Source: an uncultured Sphingomonadales bacterium
Lineage (GTDB): Bacteria; Pseudomonadota; Alphaproteobacteria; Sphingomonadales; Sphingomonadaceae
NCBI GenBank assembly: GCA_903839675.1
Contig: CAIMDB010000006.1
Location: 1-64,000 of the forward strand
Direction: 5' to 3'
DNA: 64,000 nucleotides
Shown: positions 9,828 to 18,161 of the stretch, one piece after another
Layout of the letters: each line of letters starts with the position of its first letter
Numbering within the stretch: the first letter of the stretch is position 1
Program-made: the position numbers and the translations under genes
Notes under the pieces: model-generated
Databases searched by the model: none
The model's input: the letters and a program-made list of their open reading frames with translations, nothing else
What the model was told of the DNA's origin: nothing

Positions 9828-11165
9828 ATGGAGGCGTGTTTGAAAAAGCTGTGCTGGATCGCCGCCGCCCTTTCACCATCAGTCGCTTTGGCTGAGGACG
9901 GCCTCACCGTCAGTGGCAGCAGCCGTATTCGTTATGAACTGATTGAAGGGCAACCGCGCACCGGGTTCAACGCGTCAGACGACCTGCTCAACATCCGCAC
10001 CATCCTTGGAGTCGAATACCGAGCCGGGAACCTTCATCTGGGCGCCCAAGTTTACGACAGCAGAGCCTATGGCGGCAATGCGGGCACGCCCATGTCGACG
10101 AATGAGGTTAACACGCTTGAGCCGGTGCAGGCCTATATCGCTTATGAGGTGCCGGGCGCTTTTGGCGCGCAGACGAAGCTTGCCCTGCAGGCGGGCCGCT
10201 TCATGCTCAATCTGGGGTCCCGTCGCTTAGTCGCTGCAGACGATTACCGGAACACTACTAACGGCTACACTGGGCTGCGGGCGGATTTAAGCCTGCCGCA
10301 CAAGCTGACAGCGACGCTTATCTACACCATGCCACAGGTGCGCCTGCCCGATGCACGGGCGGACCTTTCCCGAAACAAGGTACAGTTAGACCGGGAAAGC
10401 GGTGACCTTGTCCTATGGGGCGGCGTCCTAACCAAGAAACTCAATGCCAGCGCCGGTGCGCTCGAGATCACGTATCTGCATTTGGGGGAACGGGATTCGG
10501 CAAAGCTTGCGACGCGTGACCTTTCGCTCGATACATTCGGCGCGCGGCTGTTTCGTGAACCGGCATCTGGGCGCTTGGATTTTGAAAGCGAGTTCATCGT
10601 CCAGGCGGGCCACATCAGTGCGTCGCTTGCGCCGTCCGCACCGAAACTTAGAGTGTGTAGCGGGTTTGTGCATGCAGAAGCCGGGTTTACAGCGCGACAC
10701 CCTTGGTCGCCGCGCCTTGCCCTTGAGTTTGACTATGCCAGCGGGGATGGCCGCGGACCAAAATTCGGTCGTTTTGATACGCTTTTCGGGATGCGCCGCG
10801 CAGACTTAGCCCCCTCGGGCCTCTACAACGCTTTGGCGCGCACCAATATTATTTCACTTGGGCTTCGCGCGGAGGCCGCACCCTCCAAACGGCTGGACGC
10901 CTTCGCCGCTTACCGACCGATGTGGCTCGCCTCTGCCACAGACAGCTTCGCGACGACCGGTGTGCGCGATGCCGCTGGTCTGTCAGGGACATTCGCGGGC
11001 CACCAATTCGAGGCGCGCGTTCGTTACTTGCTCGTGCCCAAGCGGCTCCGGCTGGAATGGGACGGGGTCCTCCTCGCAAAGGGACGGTTTCTGGAAGACG
11101 CGCCCAATGCGCCGCCGAGTGGCACGACAGTCTACAACTCGTTCAATGCGACGGTGAGCTTTTAA
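9828..11165 (+). CDS. alginate export-type outer-membrane porin
   Basis: This 445-residue protein has a signal peptide (cleavage after about VALA) and then alternating beta-strand sequence typical of a 16-18-strand outer-membrane barrel; it ends in an aromatic-terminated strand, NATVSF. YRAGNLHLGAQVYDSRAYGG and FMLNLGSRRLVAADDYRNT resemble the alginate-export (AlgE-like) family, whose sphingomonad members probably pass sugars or other solutes. The substrate cannot be read from sequence. The ATG at 9828 has poor Shine-Dalgarno spacing. A TTG at 9840 has GGAGG five bases upstream and would give a textbook signal peptide starting MKKLCW, so it may be the real start. The gene is divergent from cysD. 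Confidence 0.8.
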   Translation: MEACLKKLCWIAAALSPSVALAEDGLTVSGSSRIRYELIEGQPRTGFNASDDLLNIRTILGVEYRAGNLHLGAQVYDSRAYGGNAGTPMSTNEVNTLEPVQAYIAYEVPGAFGAQTKLALQAGRFMLNLGSRRLVAADDYRNTTNGYTGLRADLSLPHKLTATLIYTMPQVRLPDARADLSRNKVQLDRESGDLVLWGGVLTKKLNASAGALEITYLHLGERDSAKLATRDLSLDTFGARLFREPASGRLDFESEFIVQAGHISASLAPSAPKLRVCSGFVHAEAGFTARHPWSPRLALEFDYASGDGRGPKFGRFDTLFGMRRADLAPSGLYNALARTNIISLGLRAEAAPSKRLDAFAAYRPMWLASATDSFATTGVRDAAGLSGTFAGHQFEARVRYLLVPKRLRLEWDGVLLAKGRFLEDAPNAPPSGTTVYNSFNATVSF

Positions 11166-11281
11166 AGATTTGACCAATGGGGCGGGTTGGGCCTCAACCA
11201 CAGCCCAGCGACACCCGCTTTCGCAAGGCGTGGTGTCACTTCTTCGAGAATGGGACTGTCTGACGGAAGCCCGTGCAGCAA

Positions 11282-11373
11282 TGGCGGAGACGGCGAGATT
11301 CGAACTCGCGGTAGCGGTTACCCGCTACGACGGTTTAGCAAACCGTTGGTTTCAGCCACTCACCCACGTCTCC
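11282..11373 (-). tRNA. tRNA-Ser (anticodon GCU)
   Basis: Read on the minus strand, the acceptor arms GGAGACG and CGTCTCC pair perfectly, followed by discriminator G and an encoded CCA. The anticodon loop sequence is TTTGCTAAA, giving GCU. A long variable arm (TAGCGGGTAACCGCTA) marks it as a class II serine tRNA, and the T loop GTTCGAATC is canonical. Length is 92 bases including CCA. Bases 11166-11281 and 11374-11544 show no gene. Confidence 0.97.
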
Positions 11374-11544
11374 CGATGCGCTTGGCTGGGGCGGCTATAG
11401 CGAGGGCTTTTGCAGGACACAATGCCCCAACGCTGCGGAAATTCGATTCAAACCGGCGTAAATTCGACTCGCCTCGTCGCTCTTGGCTTGCGGGCGCGCA
11501 GGGAGGCGATTCTAGCTTGTCGGATTGAGGCTTGGGAGTTTGGC

Positions 11545-12285
11545 ATGATTGGGCAATGGGCGCGTCGTTTTGCAATAGGTATGGTGGCGATCATGGTCGC
11601 GGCCGGACCGGCAGGGGCGCAGGTCAAGCAGGTTGACCCCAGCGTGCCGTATGAAGTGCCCGCCGCACCGTCTACGTCCGCGCCGAATGGGGATGTGGCC
11701 ATCGAGTCAGATGTGACGCAGTCAGACCTCGCCGGGCCGCAGGATGTTGCAGGCGCGTCGGTTGCATCCGGTGCAGAGACGGCGTCGGCGGCCATGCCGG
11801 CCAAGACCTATAAGAAGGATGATTTGATCGGCGCGGCCGAAGGCGTGTTTGGCAAAGGGGCCAAGGGCCTTGCTGAAATGCTAGAGAAAATCTTGAAGGA
11901 CCAAGGCGAACCCAACGCCTATATTGCGGGGCGCGAAGCCTCTGGCGCGATTGGTATTGGCTTCCGTTATGGGTCGGGCACCATGGTGCATTCGGTGGAA
12001 GGGGAGCGGCCTGTTTACTGGACTGGTCCGTCGCTTGGCTTTGATCTGGGGGGCGATGCCGCAAAGACCTTCGTGCTCGTCTATAACCTCTATGACAGTC
12101 AGGATCTTTACCGCCGCTATCCGCAGGTGGAGGGACGTGCCTATTTCGTGGGTGGCCTTTCGGCCACATATTTGCGCCGGGGCGACATTGTTATCATCCC
12201 CATCAGATTAGGAGTCGGCGTCCGCCTGGGTGCCAATATTGGATATATGAAGTTCAGTGAAAAATCCCGCTGGCTGCCCTTTTAA
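11545..12285 (+). CDS. EipA-like periplasmic protein (DUF1134)
   Basis: This 246-residue exported protein has a signal peptide ending near AGAQ, a Pro/Ala-rich linker, and a conserved C-terminal domain starting around YIAGREASGAIGIG. The pattern SGAIGIGFRYGSG, VYNLYDSQDLYRRYP and RRGDIVIIPIRLGVGVRLGA matches DUF1134. The characterised member is Brucella EipA, a periplasmic barrel protein needed for envelope integrity. I chose the ATG at 11545 because GGGAG lies six bases upstream and the signal peptide begins there; the frame is open further upstream without a better start. It stands alone, ended by the hairpin at 12346-12377. Confidence 0.88.
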   Translation: MIGQWARRFAIGMVAIMVAAGPAGAQVKQVDPSVPYEVPAAPSTSAPNGDVAIESDVTQSDLAGPQDVAGASVASGAETASAAMPAKTYKKDDLIGAAEGVFGKGAKGLAEMLEKILKDQGEPNAYIAGREASGAIGIGFRYGSGTMVHSVEGERPVYWTGPSLGFDLGGDAAKTFVLVYNLYDSQDLYRRYPQVEGRAYFVGGLSATYLRRGDIVIIPIRLGVGVRLGANIGYMKFSEKSRWLPF

Positions 12286-12345
12286 GGGGGCGCCGTTCGA
12301 GGGAAGCGATCAACGATAAGAAGGTTTTCGGGTCGCACCAAACTT

Positions 12346-12377
12346 AAAGGGTCGCAGCGCAAGTTGCGGCCCTTTTT
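12346..12377 (+). terminator. Rho-independent terminator after the EipA-like gene
   Basis: AAAGGGTCGCA and TGCGGCCCTTT form an 11-pair stem (one T-G pair) around an 8-base loop, followed by TT. The run CCCTTTTTA gives the U-tract. It lies 61 bases past the stop of the EipA-like gene and just before the 3' end of convergent pyrC. Confidence 0.8.
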
Positions 12378-12397
12378 ATCTCCGTCAAACTCTAAAG

Positions 12398-13435
12398 TCA
12401 GTCGACGAGCCGCCAAGGCAGCGTTTCTCCGGCGTGGAACGGCACCAGTGCAGAGCCTGCAGCCGGAATGGTGTCTGGCACAGCGGTGGAGGCTCGCTCC
12501 AGCGTGATGGTGCCCTCGTTGACGGGCAGGCGGTAGAAAGCGGGGCCGTTGAGAGAGGCGAACGCCTCCAGCCGGCCCAGCGCATTCTCCTCATCAAACA
12601 CCTGCGCATAGCTCTCTATGGCGAAGGGTGCGTTGAAGATGCCCGCGCAGCCGCAGGAGGTTTCCTTGGTTTCAATGGCGTGCGGCGCTGTATCCGTCCC
12701 GAGGAAGAATTTGGGCGAACCGGATGTCGCGGCTTTACGCAAAGCGAGGCGATGTTCCTCCCGCTTCACAATCGGCAGACAATAAAGATGCGGGCGGATG
12801 CCGCCGACCAGCATGGCATTGCGGCTGATGTGCAGATGCTGTGGCGTGATGGTGGCCGCAACATTGGGGCCAGCGCTCTCCACGAACTCTGCTGCATCTT
12901 TGGTCGTGATATGCTCAAACACGACGCGCAGCTCCGGCAAGTCGCGCACCAGCTTTGTCATGGTCCGCTCGATGAACACAGCCTCGCGGTCGAAGACGTC
13001 GACATCATGGTCGGTGACTTCGCCGTGGATGAGGAAAGGCATGCCGATCTTCTGCATCCGCTCCAGCACGCGCATCACATTGGCGATGTCGGTTACGCCG
13101 TGCGCGGAATTTGTCGTGGCGTTGGCGGGGTAGAGTTTGACTGCGGTAAAGGCGCCGCTCTCAAACCCGCGTTCAATCTCATCGGGGTCGGCAGTGTCGG
13201 TCAGGTAGCAGGTGATGAGCGGTTCAAAATCGCTGTCGGCCGGAAGCGCCGCCATGATGCGGGCTTTATAGGCGAGTGCCTGTTCCGGCGTGGTGACCGG
13301 CGGTTTCAGATTGGGCATCACGATGGCGCGGCGGAACTGGCGCGCTGTGAAGGGCACAACGGCGGCCATCATCTCATCATCGCGCAGATGGACATGCCAG
13401 TCATCAGGGCGGCGGATGGTGATGCGGTCGGTCAT
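12398..13435 (-). CDS. pyrC: dihydroorotase
   Basis: This 345-residue class II dihydroorotase closes carbamoyl-aspartate to dihydroorotate in pyrimidine synthesis. The metal-site motif [13 protein letters not shown] (about 8-20) carries the HxH pair. [21 protein letters not shown] with the carbamylated Lys, LIHGEVTD, and [15 protein letters not shown] with the catalytic Asp follow in the usual order. Length matches E. coli PyrC. It is monocistronic and divergent from ygfZ across 38 bases. Confidence 0.97.
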   Translation of the reverse strand: MTDRITIRRPDDWHVHLRDDEMMAAVVPFTARQFRRAIVMPNLKPPVTTPEQALAYKARIMAALPADSDFEPLITCYLTDTADPDEIERGFESGAFTAVKLYPANATTNSAHGVTDIANVMRVLERMQKIGMPFLIHGEVTDHDVDVFDREAVFIERTMTKLVRDLPELRVVFEHITTKDAAEFVESAGPNVAATITPQHLHISRNAMLVGGIRPHLYCLPIVKREEHRLALRKAATSGSPKFFLGTDTAPHAIETKETSCGCAGIFNAPFAIESYAQVFDEENALGRLEAFASLNGPAFYRLPVNEGTITLERASTAVPDTIPAAGSALVPFHAGETLPWRLVD

Positions 13436-13473
13436 TTCGGCTCCGGCTTGGGATTTTGTTCAGGACATCCTAG

Positions 13474-14148
13474 ATGGGGCGCATGGCAAACACGACTCTG
13501 GGCGACCGCGCCGTCATCCGAATGTCCGGTGAGGATGTTCGCGGATTTTTGCAAGGTCTTGTAACGAACGATGTGCTGGGCGCGCTGCCGGTCTGGGCAG
13601 GGATGCTGACGCCGCAGGGCAAGGCGCTGTTCGATTTTCTGCTCTGGGCAGACGGGGACGATGTTCTGATCGACTGTGAAGCCGATCAGGCCGACGCGCT
13701 GGTCAAGCGGCTGAGCATGTACCGCCTGCGCCGCCCGATCACCATTGTGCGGGAAGCCACACTGGCCGTCCATTGGGCGAAAGAGGGCGGGGACGGTGTG
13801 CCTGATCCGCGCCTGCCAGAATTGGGCCGCCGCTGGATTGCGCCGCCAGATGGGGAGGCACATGGCTATAACGCGCACCGGCTGTCGCTTGGTGTGCCGG
13901 AGGGCGCCGCGGAACTGGGGCAGGACAAGACGCTCTGGCTGGAGACCAATGCGGTCGAACTCAACGGCGTCAGCTTCACCAAGGGCTGCTATGTCGGGCA
14001 GGAGAATACGGCGCGGATGAACTACCGTCAGAAGGTCAACCGGCGGCTGTTTGTGTCGCCGGATGGCTCGGTTGAGCGACGCCCGGTGTCGGCCCCCGGG
14101 GACGCCCTCATTCCCGATTGGTTGGGACCGGCGCTATCCGCTGATTGA
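13474..14148 (+). CDS. ygfZ: folate-binding YgfZ-family protein (Fe-S cluster maintenance)
   Basis: This 224-residue protein resembles the GcvT/YgfZ fold. The family hallmark KGCYVGQE is present at about 170-177, with the conserved Cys at 172. YgfZ uses tetrahydrofolate to help maintain or repair certain iron-sulfur enzymes. It is shorter than E. coli YgfZ (326 aa), as is usual in alphaproteobacteria. The ATG at 13483 (MANTT...) with GGGG upstream is an alternative start, three codons later. Only 38 bases separate it from divergent pyrC, so both promoters are very close. Confidence 0.88.
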   Translation: MGRMANTTLGDRAVIRMSGEDVRGFLQGLVTNDVLGALPVWAGMLTPQGKALFDFLLWADGDDVLIDCEADQADALVKRLSMYRLRRPITIVREATLAVHWAKEGGDGVPDPRLPELGRRWIAPPDGEAHGYNAHRLSLGVPEGAAELGQDKTLWLETNAVELNGVSFTKGCYVGQENTARMNYRQKVNRRLFVSPDGSVERRPVSAPGDALIPDWLGPALSAD

Positions 14149-14237
14149 TCGACGCGCGGTGGCCTCCCTTGCTTCCCCTGAAGTCCCCATGCGATAGCAG
14201 CGTTAATGGCACCGCATAGCGGGCCAAGGGGGGGTAG

Positions 14238-15002
14238 ATGACGGACCTGATAAAAGCCTGGCTGGGGCTTGATCCTGTCACTTTTGGGGCATTGTGCGGC
14301 ATCGTGTTGGGCGCGGGGGCTGTGCGTGGATTGACAGGCTTCGGCTTTGCGATTCTTGCCGTCCCCTTGATGGGGCTCGTCATTCCGCCGACCGAGGCAG
14401 TGCTGCTTGCGATCATCCTGCAAATGCTGATTGGACCCTTCGGTGTGCGCGGGGCGATCGCGCATATCGACCGGCGACTTGTTTCGGGCGTTGCCCTTGG
14501 CGCAGCGCTCGGCACGCCTTTGGGACTGCTGGTTCTGTCGGCAACCGCGCCGGACACCGCCCGCCTCATGATCGCGGCGGTAGCCATTGGCAGCTTTGCA
14601 ATCTTCCTTATCAAGCGCGCGCCTTTGCCCAACCGGGCGCCGTCACATATCGCAGCGACGGGGCTTGCGGCTGGCGTGCTCAACGGCTTTGCCGCGATGC
14701 CCGGGCCACCTGTCGTCCTTTACTTTGTGCGCAGCGGGGTCACGCCGATGGCGGCGCGCGGATCGATGATTCTCGTCTTCTTTGCAGCGGCCACAGCGGG
14801 CACGCTGACGGCCTGGCTGCGGGGTCTGCTCGATGGGCAACTGGTGCTGCTGTCTGCTGCGGTTTTCCCTTTGATGCTGGCTGGAAATCACGTCGGGTCG
14901 AAGTTTTTCGGCACCGTGCCGGAACGGACCTGGCGCACAGCCGTGGTCATTCTTTTGATTGTCTCGGCACTTGGCGCGCTGTTCAAGCTCTGGCGGGGTT
15001 GA
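14238..15002 (+). CDS. sulfite exporter TauE/SafE-family permease
   Basis: This 254-residue membrane protein has about seven or eight hydrophobic segments. The N-terminal GAGAVRGLTGFGFAILAVPL and the internal repeat GVLNGFAAMPGPPVVLYF show the two-fold pattern of the TauE/SafE family. Members move sulfite, sulfoacetate or other small organic anions; which one applies here is not evident. It lies 89 bases after ygfZ and 54 bases before leuD on the same strand. The preceding gap shows no other feature. Confidence 0.85.
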   Translation: MTDLIKAWLGLDPVTFGALCGIVLGAGAVRGLTGFGFAILAVPLMGLVIPPTEAVLLAIILQMLIGPFGVRGAIAHIDRRLVSGVALGAALGTPLGLLVLSATAPDTARLMIAAVAIGSFAIFLIKRAPLPNRAPSHIAATGLAAGVLNGFAAMPGPPVVLYFVRSGVTPMAARGSMILVFFAAATAGTLTAWLRGLLDGQLVLLSAAVFPLMLAGNHVGSKFFGTVPERTWRTAVVILLIVSALGALFKLWRG

Positions 15003-15056
15003 CGGCGGGCCTGCACACCGCCAATCGGTCGGGCAGATTTTGAAGGAATTTATCGC

Positions 15057-15650
15057 GTGGAACCGGTCAATACGATTGATGGCAAAGCCTATCCGTTCGG
15101 TCTGAAGAACATCGACACGGATGTCATCATTCCGGCGGAATGGCTGAAGACCATCAGCCGCACCGGCCTTGGCAAAGGCGCGTTTGAGGCATTGCGCAAG
15201 GACCCGGACAATCTGTTCGACAGCCCTGAATACTCAGGCTCCCCCATCCTGATCGCCGGCGACAATTTCGGGTGCGGTTCCAGCCGGGAACACGCCGCTT
15301 GGGCGCTGCTTGATCTGGGGGTCAAGGCCGTGATTGCGCCAAGTTTCTCAGACATTTTTTCGGGCAATGCCTTCAAAAACGGCATCCTCACGGTCGTCCT
15401 GCCGCAAGAGGCGATTGACCGGTTGATGGAGGTCGCCAAGACGGACGCTATTCATATCGACCTTGAAGCGCAGACGGTGACGACACCGTTTCAGGACCGC
15501 TTTGCCTTTGAGATTGATGCGTTCCGCAAGAATTGCCTGCTCAACGGCCTAGACGAAGTCGGCCTGACGATGGCGATGGACGCGAAGATTTCAACCTATG
15601 AGAGCCGTGCGAAAGAAGCATGGCCATGGCAGGCAGGAGCGGTAACATGA
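15057..15650 (+). CDS. leuD: 3-isopropylmalate dehydratase small subunit
   Basis: This 197-residue subunit works with LeuC to isomerise 2-isopropylmalate in leucine synthesis. [16 protein letters not shown] (about 16-31), [17 protein letters not shown] and [14 protein letters not shown] are the LeuD swivel-domain motifs. It begins with GTG at 15057, supported by AAGGA nine bases upstream. leuC, its obligate partner, is not in the window, so the two subunits are encoded apart in this genome or leuC lies elsewhere. Its stop overlaps the start of the next gene as ATGA. Confidence 0.96.
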   Translation: MEPVNTIDGKAYPFGLKNIDTDVIIPAEWLKTISRTGLGKGAFEALRKDPDNLFDSPEYSGSPILIAGDNFGCGSSREHAAWALLDLGVKAVIAPSFSDIFSGNAFKNGILTVVLPQEAIDRLMEVAKTDAIHIDLEAQTVTTPFQDRFAFEIDAFRKNCLLNGLDEVGLTMAMDAKISTYESRAKEAWPWQAGAVT

Positions 15651-16648
15651 AAGCATTATTGTCAAAGGCCGCCGGTGGCCCGGAAACGCTGGTTCTGGAA
15701 GATGTGGTTGATCCCGTCGCGGGTCCCGGCCAGATCCTCGTCGCGGTGAAGGCCTGTTCAGTCAATTACCCCGACGTCCTCATCATCGAAGACAAATATC
15801 AGTTCAAACCGCCCCGGCCCTTCTCGCCGGGCAGCGAAGTGTCTGGTATTATTGAGGCAGTGGGCGAAGGCGTGGCCAATTTTAAGGTTGGGGACCGCGT
15901 TCTGGGTGCGACTGGCAGCAGTGGCGGCATGTCTGAAAAGGTCGTGCTCAATGCCGCGACCGCCTATGAACTGCCCGCAGAGCGCAGCTTTGCCGAAGGT
16001 GCCGCGCTGATCCTGACCTATGGCACATCGATCCACGCGCTGCTGGACCGTGGCCATATCAAGGAAGGCGATACGCTGCTCATCCTTGGTGCCGCAGGTG
16101 GCGTTGGCCTGGCCGCGATTGAACTGGGTGTGGCGTTTGGCGCGCGTGTCATCGCCGCTGTCTCTTCGGAAGAAAAGGCCAAGGTTGCGCGTGAAGCGGG
16201 AGCTTCGGACGTGGTGATCTATGGTCGCGCACCGTTTGACAAAGACCAGTCCAAGGCATTGTCCGAGGCGTTTAAGAAGGCTGTCGGCCCCAATGGCGCG
16301 GACATCATCTATGACGCGGTCGGTGGTGATTATGCGGACCCTGCGATCCGCAGCATCGCTTGGGAAGGGCGTTACCTCGTCGTTGGTTTCCCGTCAGGCA
16401 TCCCGAAGCTGCCGCTCAACCTCACGCTGCTCAAGAGCTGCGATGTGTGCGGCGTGTTCTGGGGCGCGTTCACCATGCGTGATCCGGAAAAGAACCGCGA
16501 TCACATCGCCCGCCTCTTCCGCCTGTGGAAGGACGGCAAGATCAATCCGCGTGTCACCGACACCTTCCCGCTTGCCAAGGGCGGTGACGCCATTGCCAAG
16601 ATGGCGCGGCGTGAAGCCATCGGGAAGCTCGTCGTCACGAATGACTAA
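15647..16648 (+). CDS. NADPH:quinone oxidoreductase family protein
   Basis: This 333-residue zinc-free medium-chain dehydrogenase/reductase resembles quinone oxidoreductase (QOR). [15 protein letters not shown], the [18 protein letters not shown] substrate-domain motif and the nucleotide-binding [15 protein letters not shown] (about 144-158) are visible; zinc-ligand Cys/His patterns are absent. The ATG at 15647 overlaps the leuD stop (ATGA) and has AGGAG seven bases upstream. Co-translation with leuD does not have an obvious metabolic meaning. Confidence 0.87.
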   Translation: MKALLSKAAGGPETLVLEDVVDPVAGPGQILVAVKACSVNYPDVLIIEDKYQFKPPRPFSPGSEVSGIIEAVGEGVANFKVGDRVLGATGSSGGMSEKVVLNAATAYELPAERSFAEGAALILTYGTSIHALLDRGHIKEGDTLLILGAAGGVGLAAIELGVAFGARVIAAVSSEEKAKVAREAGASDVVIYGRAPFDKDQSKALSEAFKKAVGPNGADIIYDAVGGDYADPAIRSIAWEGRYLVVGFPSGIPKLPLNLTLLKSCDVCGVFWGAFTMRDPEKNRDHIARLFRLWKDGKINPRVTDTFPLAKGGDAIAKMARREAIGKLVVTND

Positions 16649-16685
16649 GCGGATGCGCGGGTTTCGGCGTTGAACGTCGGGCCCG

Positions 16686-16732
16686 CAGTCCCTATTATGA
16701 GAACAGACGAGTTCGGCATGAGAAAGGGACTG
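16686..16732 (+). promoter_or_regulatory. inverted repeat enclosing the ribosome-binding site of the zeta-subunit gene
   Basis: CAGTCCCT (16686-16693) and AGGGACTG (16725-16732) are perfect 8-base complements with a 31-base spacer. The right arm contains the AAGGGA Shine-Dalgarno of the gene starting at 16735. If the transcript begins upstream, folding would hide the ribosome-binding site. It could equally be a DNA operator. Seen in sequence; the function is inference. Confidence 0.4.
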
Positions 16733-16734
16733 AC

Positions 16735-17058
16735 ATGACCACCTTTGAGAATCGCGAAAATGCGTTTGAGAACAAGTTTGCGCGGGATGAGGACATGTCG
16801 TTCCGGATCACGGCGCGGCGCAACCGGCTTGTTGGCCAATGGGCCGCCGCAAAAATGGGCCTGACCACCGAGGAAACCGATTCCTATTCAAAATCCGTCG
16901 TTCAGGCTGATTTTGAAGAGGCCGGCGACGAAGACGTCATCCGCAAGCTTTTGGGCGATCTGACGGCCGCGGGCGTCGACACAAGCGATGAAGAAGTCCG
17001 CAAAGCGCTGTCCGACCATGAAGTTGAAGCCCGCCGCCAGTTGATGGAATCGAAATAA
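16735..17058 (+). CDS. F1Fo-ATPase inhibitor zeta subunit (DUF1476)
   Basis: This 107-residue, mostly helical, highly charged protein begins TTFENRENAFENKFARDED, the conserved N-terminus of the DUF1476 family. In Paracoccus denitrificans this protein (zeta) blocks reverse rotation and ATP hydrolysis by the F1Fo-ATPase through its N-terminal inhibitory segment. RRNRLVGQWAAAKMGL is another conserved stretch. Three bases separate it from bolA, so zeta, BolA and glutaredoxin form one operon. Its ribosome-binding site lies in a potential hairpin. Confidence 0.92.
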   Translation: MTTFENRENAFENKFARDEDMSFRITARRNRLVGQWAAAKMGLTTEETDSYSKSVVQADFEEAGDEDVIRKLLGDLTAAGVDTSDEEVRKALSDHEVEARRQLMESK

Positions 17059-17061
17059 CTT

Positions 17062-17295
17062 ATGCCAATGGCTGCCGCCGATATTGAAGACCTGATCCGC
17101 GCCGCATTTCCGGATGCCGTGATCGACATCACGGATCTCGCCGGAGACGGGGACCACTATGCTGCCAAGGTGACATCTGCTGCCTTTGCAGGGATGCCCC
17201 GTGTGCGCCAGCATCAGGCCGTTTATGCCGCCCTGGGCGGCCGCATGGGCGGAGAACTGCACGCCCTTCAACTCACTACTGCCATCCCCGATTGA
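17062..17295 (+). CDS. BolA family protein
   Basis: This 77-residue BolA-like protein carries the conserved helix-turn region [20 protein letters not shown] with the invariant His (in RQH) that helps bind a [2Fe-2S] cluster together with a monothiol glutaredoxin. That partner is encoded 10 bases downstream. BolA-Grx4 complexes act in iron sensing and Fe-S trafficking. Length is typical of the short BolA/IbaG branch. Confidence 0.92.
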   Translation: MPMAAADIEDLIRAAFPDAVIDITDLAGDGDHYAAKVTSAAFAGMPRVRQHQAVYAALGGRMGGELHALQLTTAIPD

Positions 17296-17305
17296 GGACC
17301 TCATT

Positions 17306-17641
17306 ATGACCGACGCCACCCAAGCCCGTATCGGCGAGATTGTGAACAGCAGCGATGTTCTGCTGTTCATGAAGGGCACGCCCTATTTCCCACAGTGCGG
17401 TTTTTCGAGCCGCGCCGTCGCCATACTTGAACATCTTGGTGTTGAGTTTGGCAGCTTTGACGTGCTGCAAGACCCTGAAGTCCGCGCAGGCATCAAGGAA
17501 TTTTCCGACTGGCCGACCATTCCCCAGCTTTATGTGAAGGGCGAATTTGTCGGCGGATCGGACATCATGATGGAAATGTTTGAAGCCGGAGAGCTGAGTG
17601 CGATGATGGCTGAAAAGGGCGTGCCGTCAACCGCCGCCTGA
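17306..17641 (+). CDS. grxD: monothiol glutaredoxin, Grx4 type
   Basis: This 111-residue protein has the monothiol active site CGFS at residues 31-34 after MKGTPYFPQ, and the downstream [19 protein letters not shown] glutathione-binding loop. It carries or transfers [2Fe-2S] clusters with BolA. I chose the ATG at 17306; the frame is open further upstream across bolA, but the family begins here. Together with bolA and the ATPase zeta gene it forms a three-gene operon. Confidence 0.95.
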   Translation: MTDATQARIGEIVNSSDVLLFMKGTPYFPQCGFSSRAVAILEHLGVEFGSFDVLQDPEVRAGIKEFSDWPTIPQLYVKGEFVGGSDIMMEMFEAGELSAMMAEKGVPSTAA

Positions 17642-17667
17642 CGCCGAGTTCCGAAAGCATCTCCGTC

Positions 17668-17817
17668 GCCCCGTGCGTGACACGGGGCTTGGCTTTTATT
17701 GCAGTCTCACGGTCGGCGTGGAGGTCGAATTGCCCGATCTTCGGGGCCAATGGTCGACTGGAAGCTTGGGACGGAAACCCGACGAAGCGAAGCCCAGCCC
17801 CGTGTCAAGCAAGGGGC
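17668..17817. repeat. inverted pair of palindromic elements (REP-like doublet)
   Basis: Element 1 (17668-17695) contains GCCCCGTG-CGTGA-CACGGGGC followed by TTGGCTTTTA, which could terminate the grxD transcript. Element 2 (17790-17817) is the reverse complement of element 1 at about 24 of 28 positions. Two facing copies of one palindrome about 95 bases apart resemble a REP/BIME unit. The stretch 17818-17900 shows nothing else I can support. Confidence 0.6.
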
Positions 17818-17900
17818 GACGGCTGTGTGGCGGCGAATTTGTCCACGCTGCAAAGGCTCGGGCGAAAGGCTGGGGCACTGCATGGGGCTGTCCAGAAACG

Positions 17901-18045
17901 GGAAAGGGCGGACCGATGCGAGACCAGAGGAGCAATCGATCCGCCCTTTAAGAAGCGTTTGGGGAACGCTCGTTGGGAACACCCATAACGATGCAGGCTG
18001 CGTGCCAGTTTGGGCGGGTGTCGGTTTTCTGACGTTTCTGGTGGT
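17901..18045 (-). ncRNA. candidate small RNA, copy 1 of a duplicated unit
   Basis: This minus-strand candidate of about 145 bases is nearly repeated at 19133-19278. Its 3' end is a 15-pair stem (17903-17949) with a 17-base loop reading UGCUCCUCUGGUCUCGC on the minus strand, then UUU. Compared with copy 2, one stem pair changes from C-G to T-A. Another changes from A-T to a pair that works as G-U only in minus-strand RNA and would be a C-A mismatch on the plus strand. That pattern favours a minus-strand RNA. The CUCCUCU loop could pair with Shine-Dalgarno sequences. The 5' end is a guess from the promoter-like sequence at 18053-18078. No known RNA family was identified. Confidence 0.5.
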
Positions 18046-18052
18046 GAAGCAG

Positions 18053-18089
18053 ATTTTAACCAAATAGCGATCTGTCAAAATTTCCGACA
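18053..18089 (-). promoter_or_regulatory. promoter-like sequence and dyad of candidate small RNA copy 1
   Basis: On the minus strand TTGACA (18078-18073) is followed after 14 bases by TAAAAT (18058-18053), a shorter spacing than usual. On the plus strand TGTC-N9-GACA (18073-18089) forms a dyad overlapping the -35 box. The dyad recurs with identical spacing in copy 2, so both may be under the same control. Confidence 0.4.
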
Positions 18090-18143
18090 AATGGGGCGGG
18101 GATCGCCCGCGGATGTTCCTGGCTCTTGTGTTCATTTCTATAT

Positions 18144-18159
18144 TTCGATAATCATCGAA
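18144..18159 (+). promoter_or_regulatory. ArsR/SmtB-type operator in front of arsR
   Basis: TTCGAT-N4-ATCGAA is a perfect 6-base dyad ending two bases before the arsR ATG. The AT-rich TTCGAT half-site is like known ArsR-family operators. Its position would block the promoter or the first transcribed bases and suggests autoregulation of arsR and the aquaglyceroporin. No ribosome-binding site fits between it and the ATG, so the message may have little or no leader. Confidence 0.6.
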
Positions 18160-18161
18160 TC

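Noticed and set aside
11282-11373. tRNA-Ser as an integration site of a genomic island
   Set aside because: No integrase, no duplicated tRNA 3' end and no compositional change in the flanking genes.
11410-11544. N-terminal extension of the EipA-like gene
   Set aside because: The extra 45 residues lack family similarity and would bury the signal peptide; ATG 11545 has a good ribosome-binding site.
17950-18000. EcfG (general stress) promoter suggested by two GGAAC boxes in the duplicated unit
   Set aside because: Neither GGAAC is followed by CGTT at the required 16-18 base spacing.
17673-18067. Several small plus- and minus-strand frames around 17.7-18.1 kb
   Set aside because: They overlap palindromic repeats and the duplicated RNA-like unit, have no ribosome-binding sites and are not preserved between the two copies.
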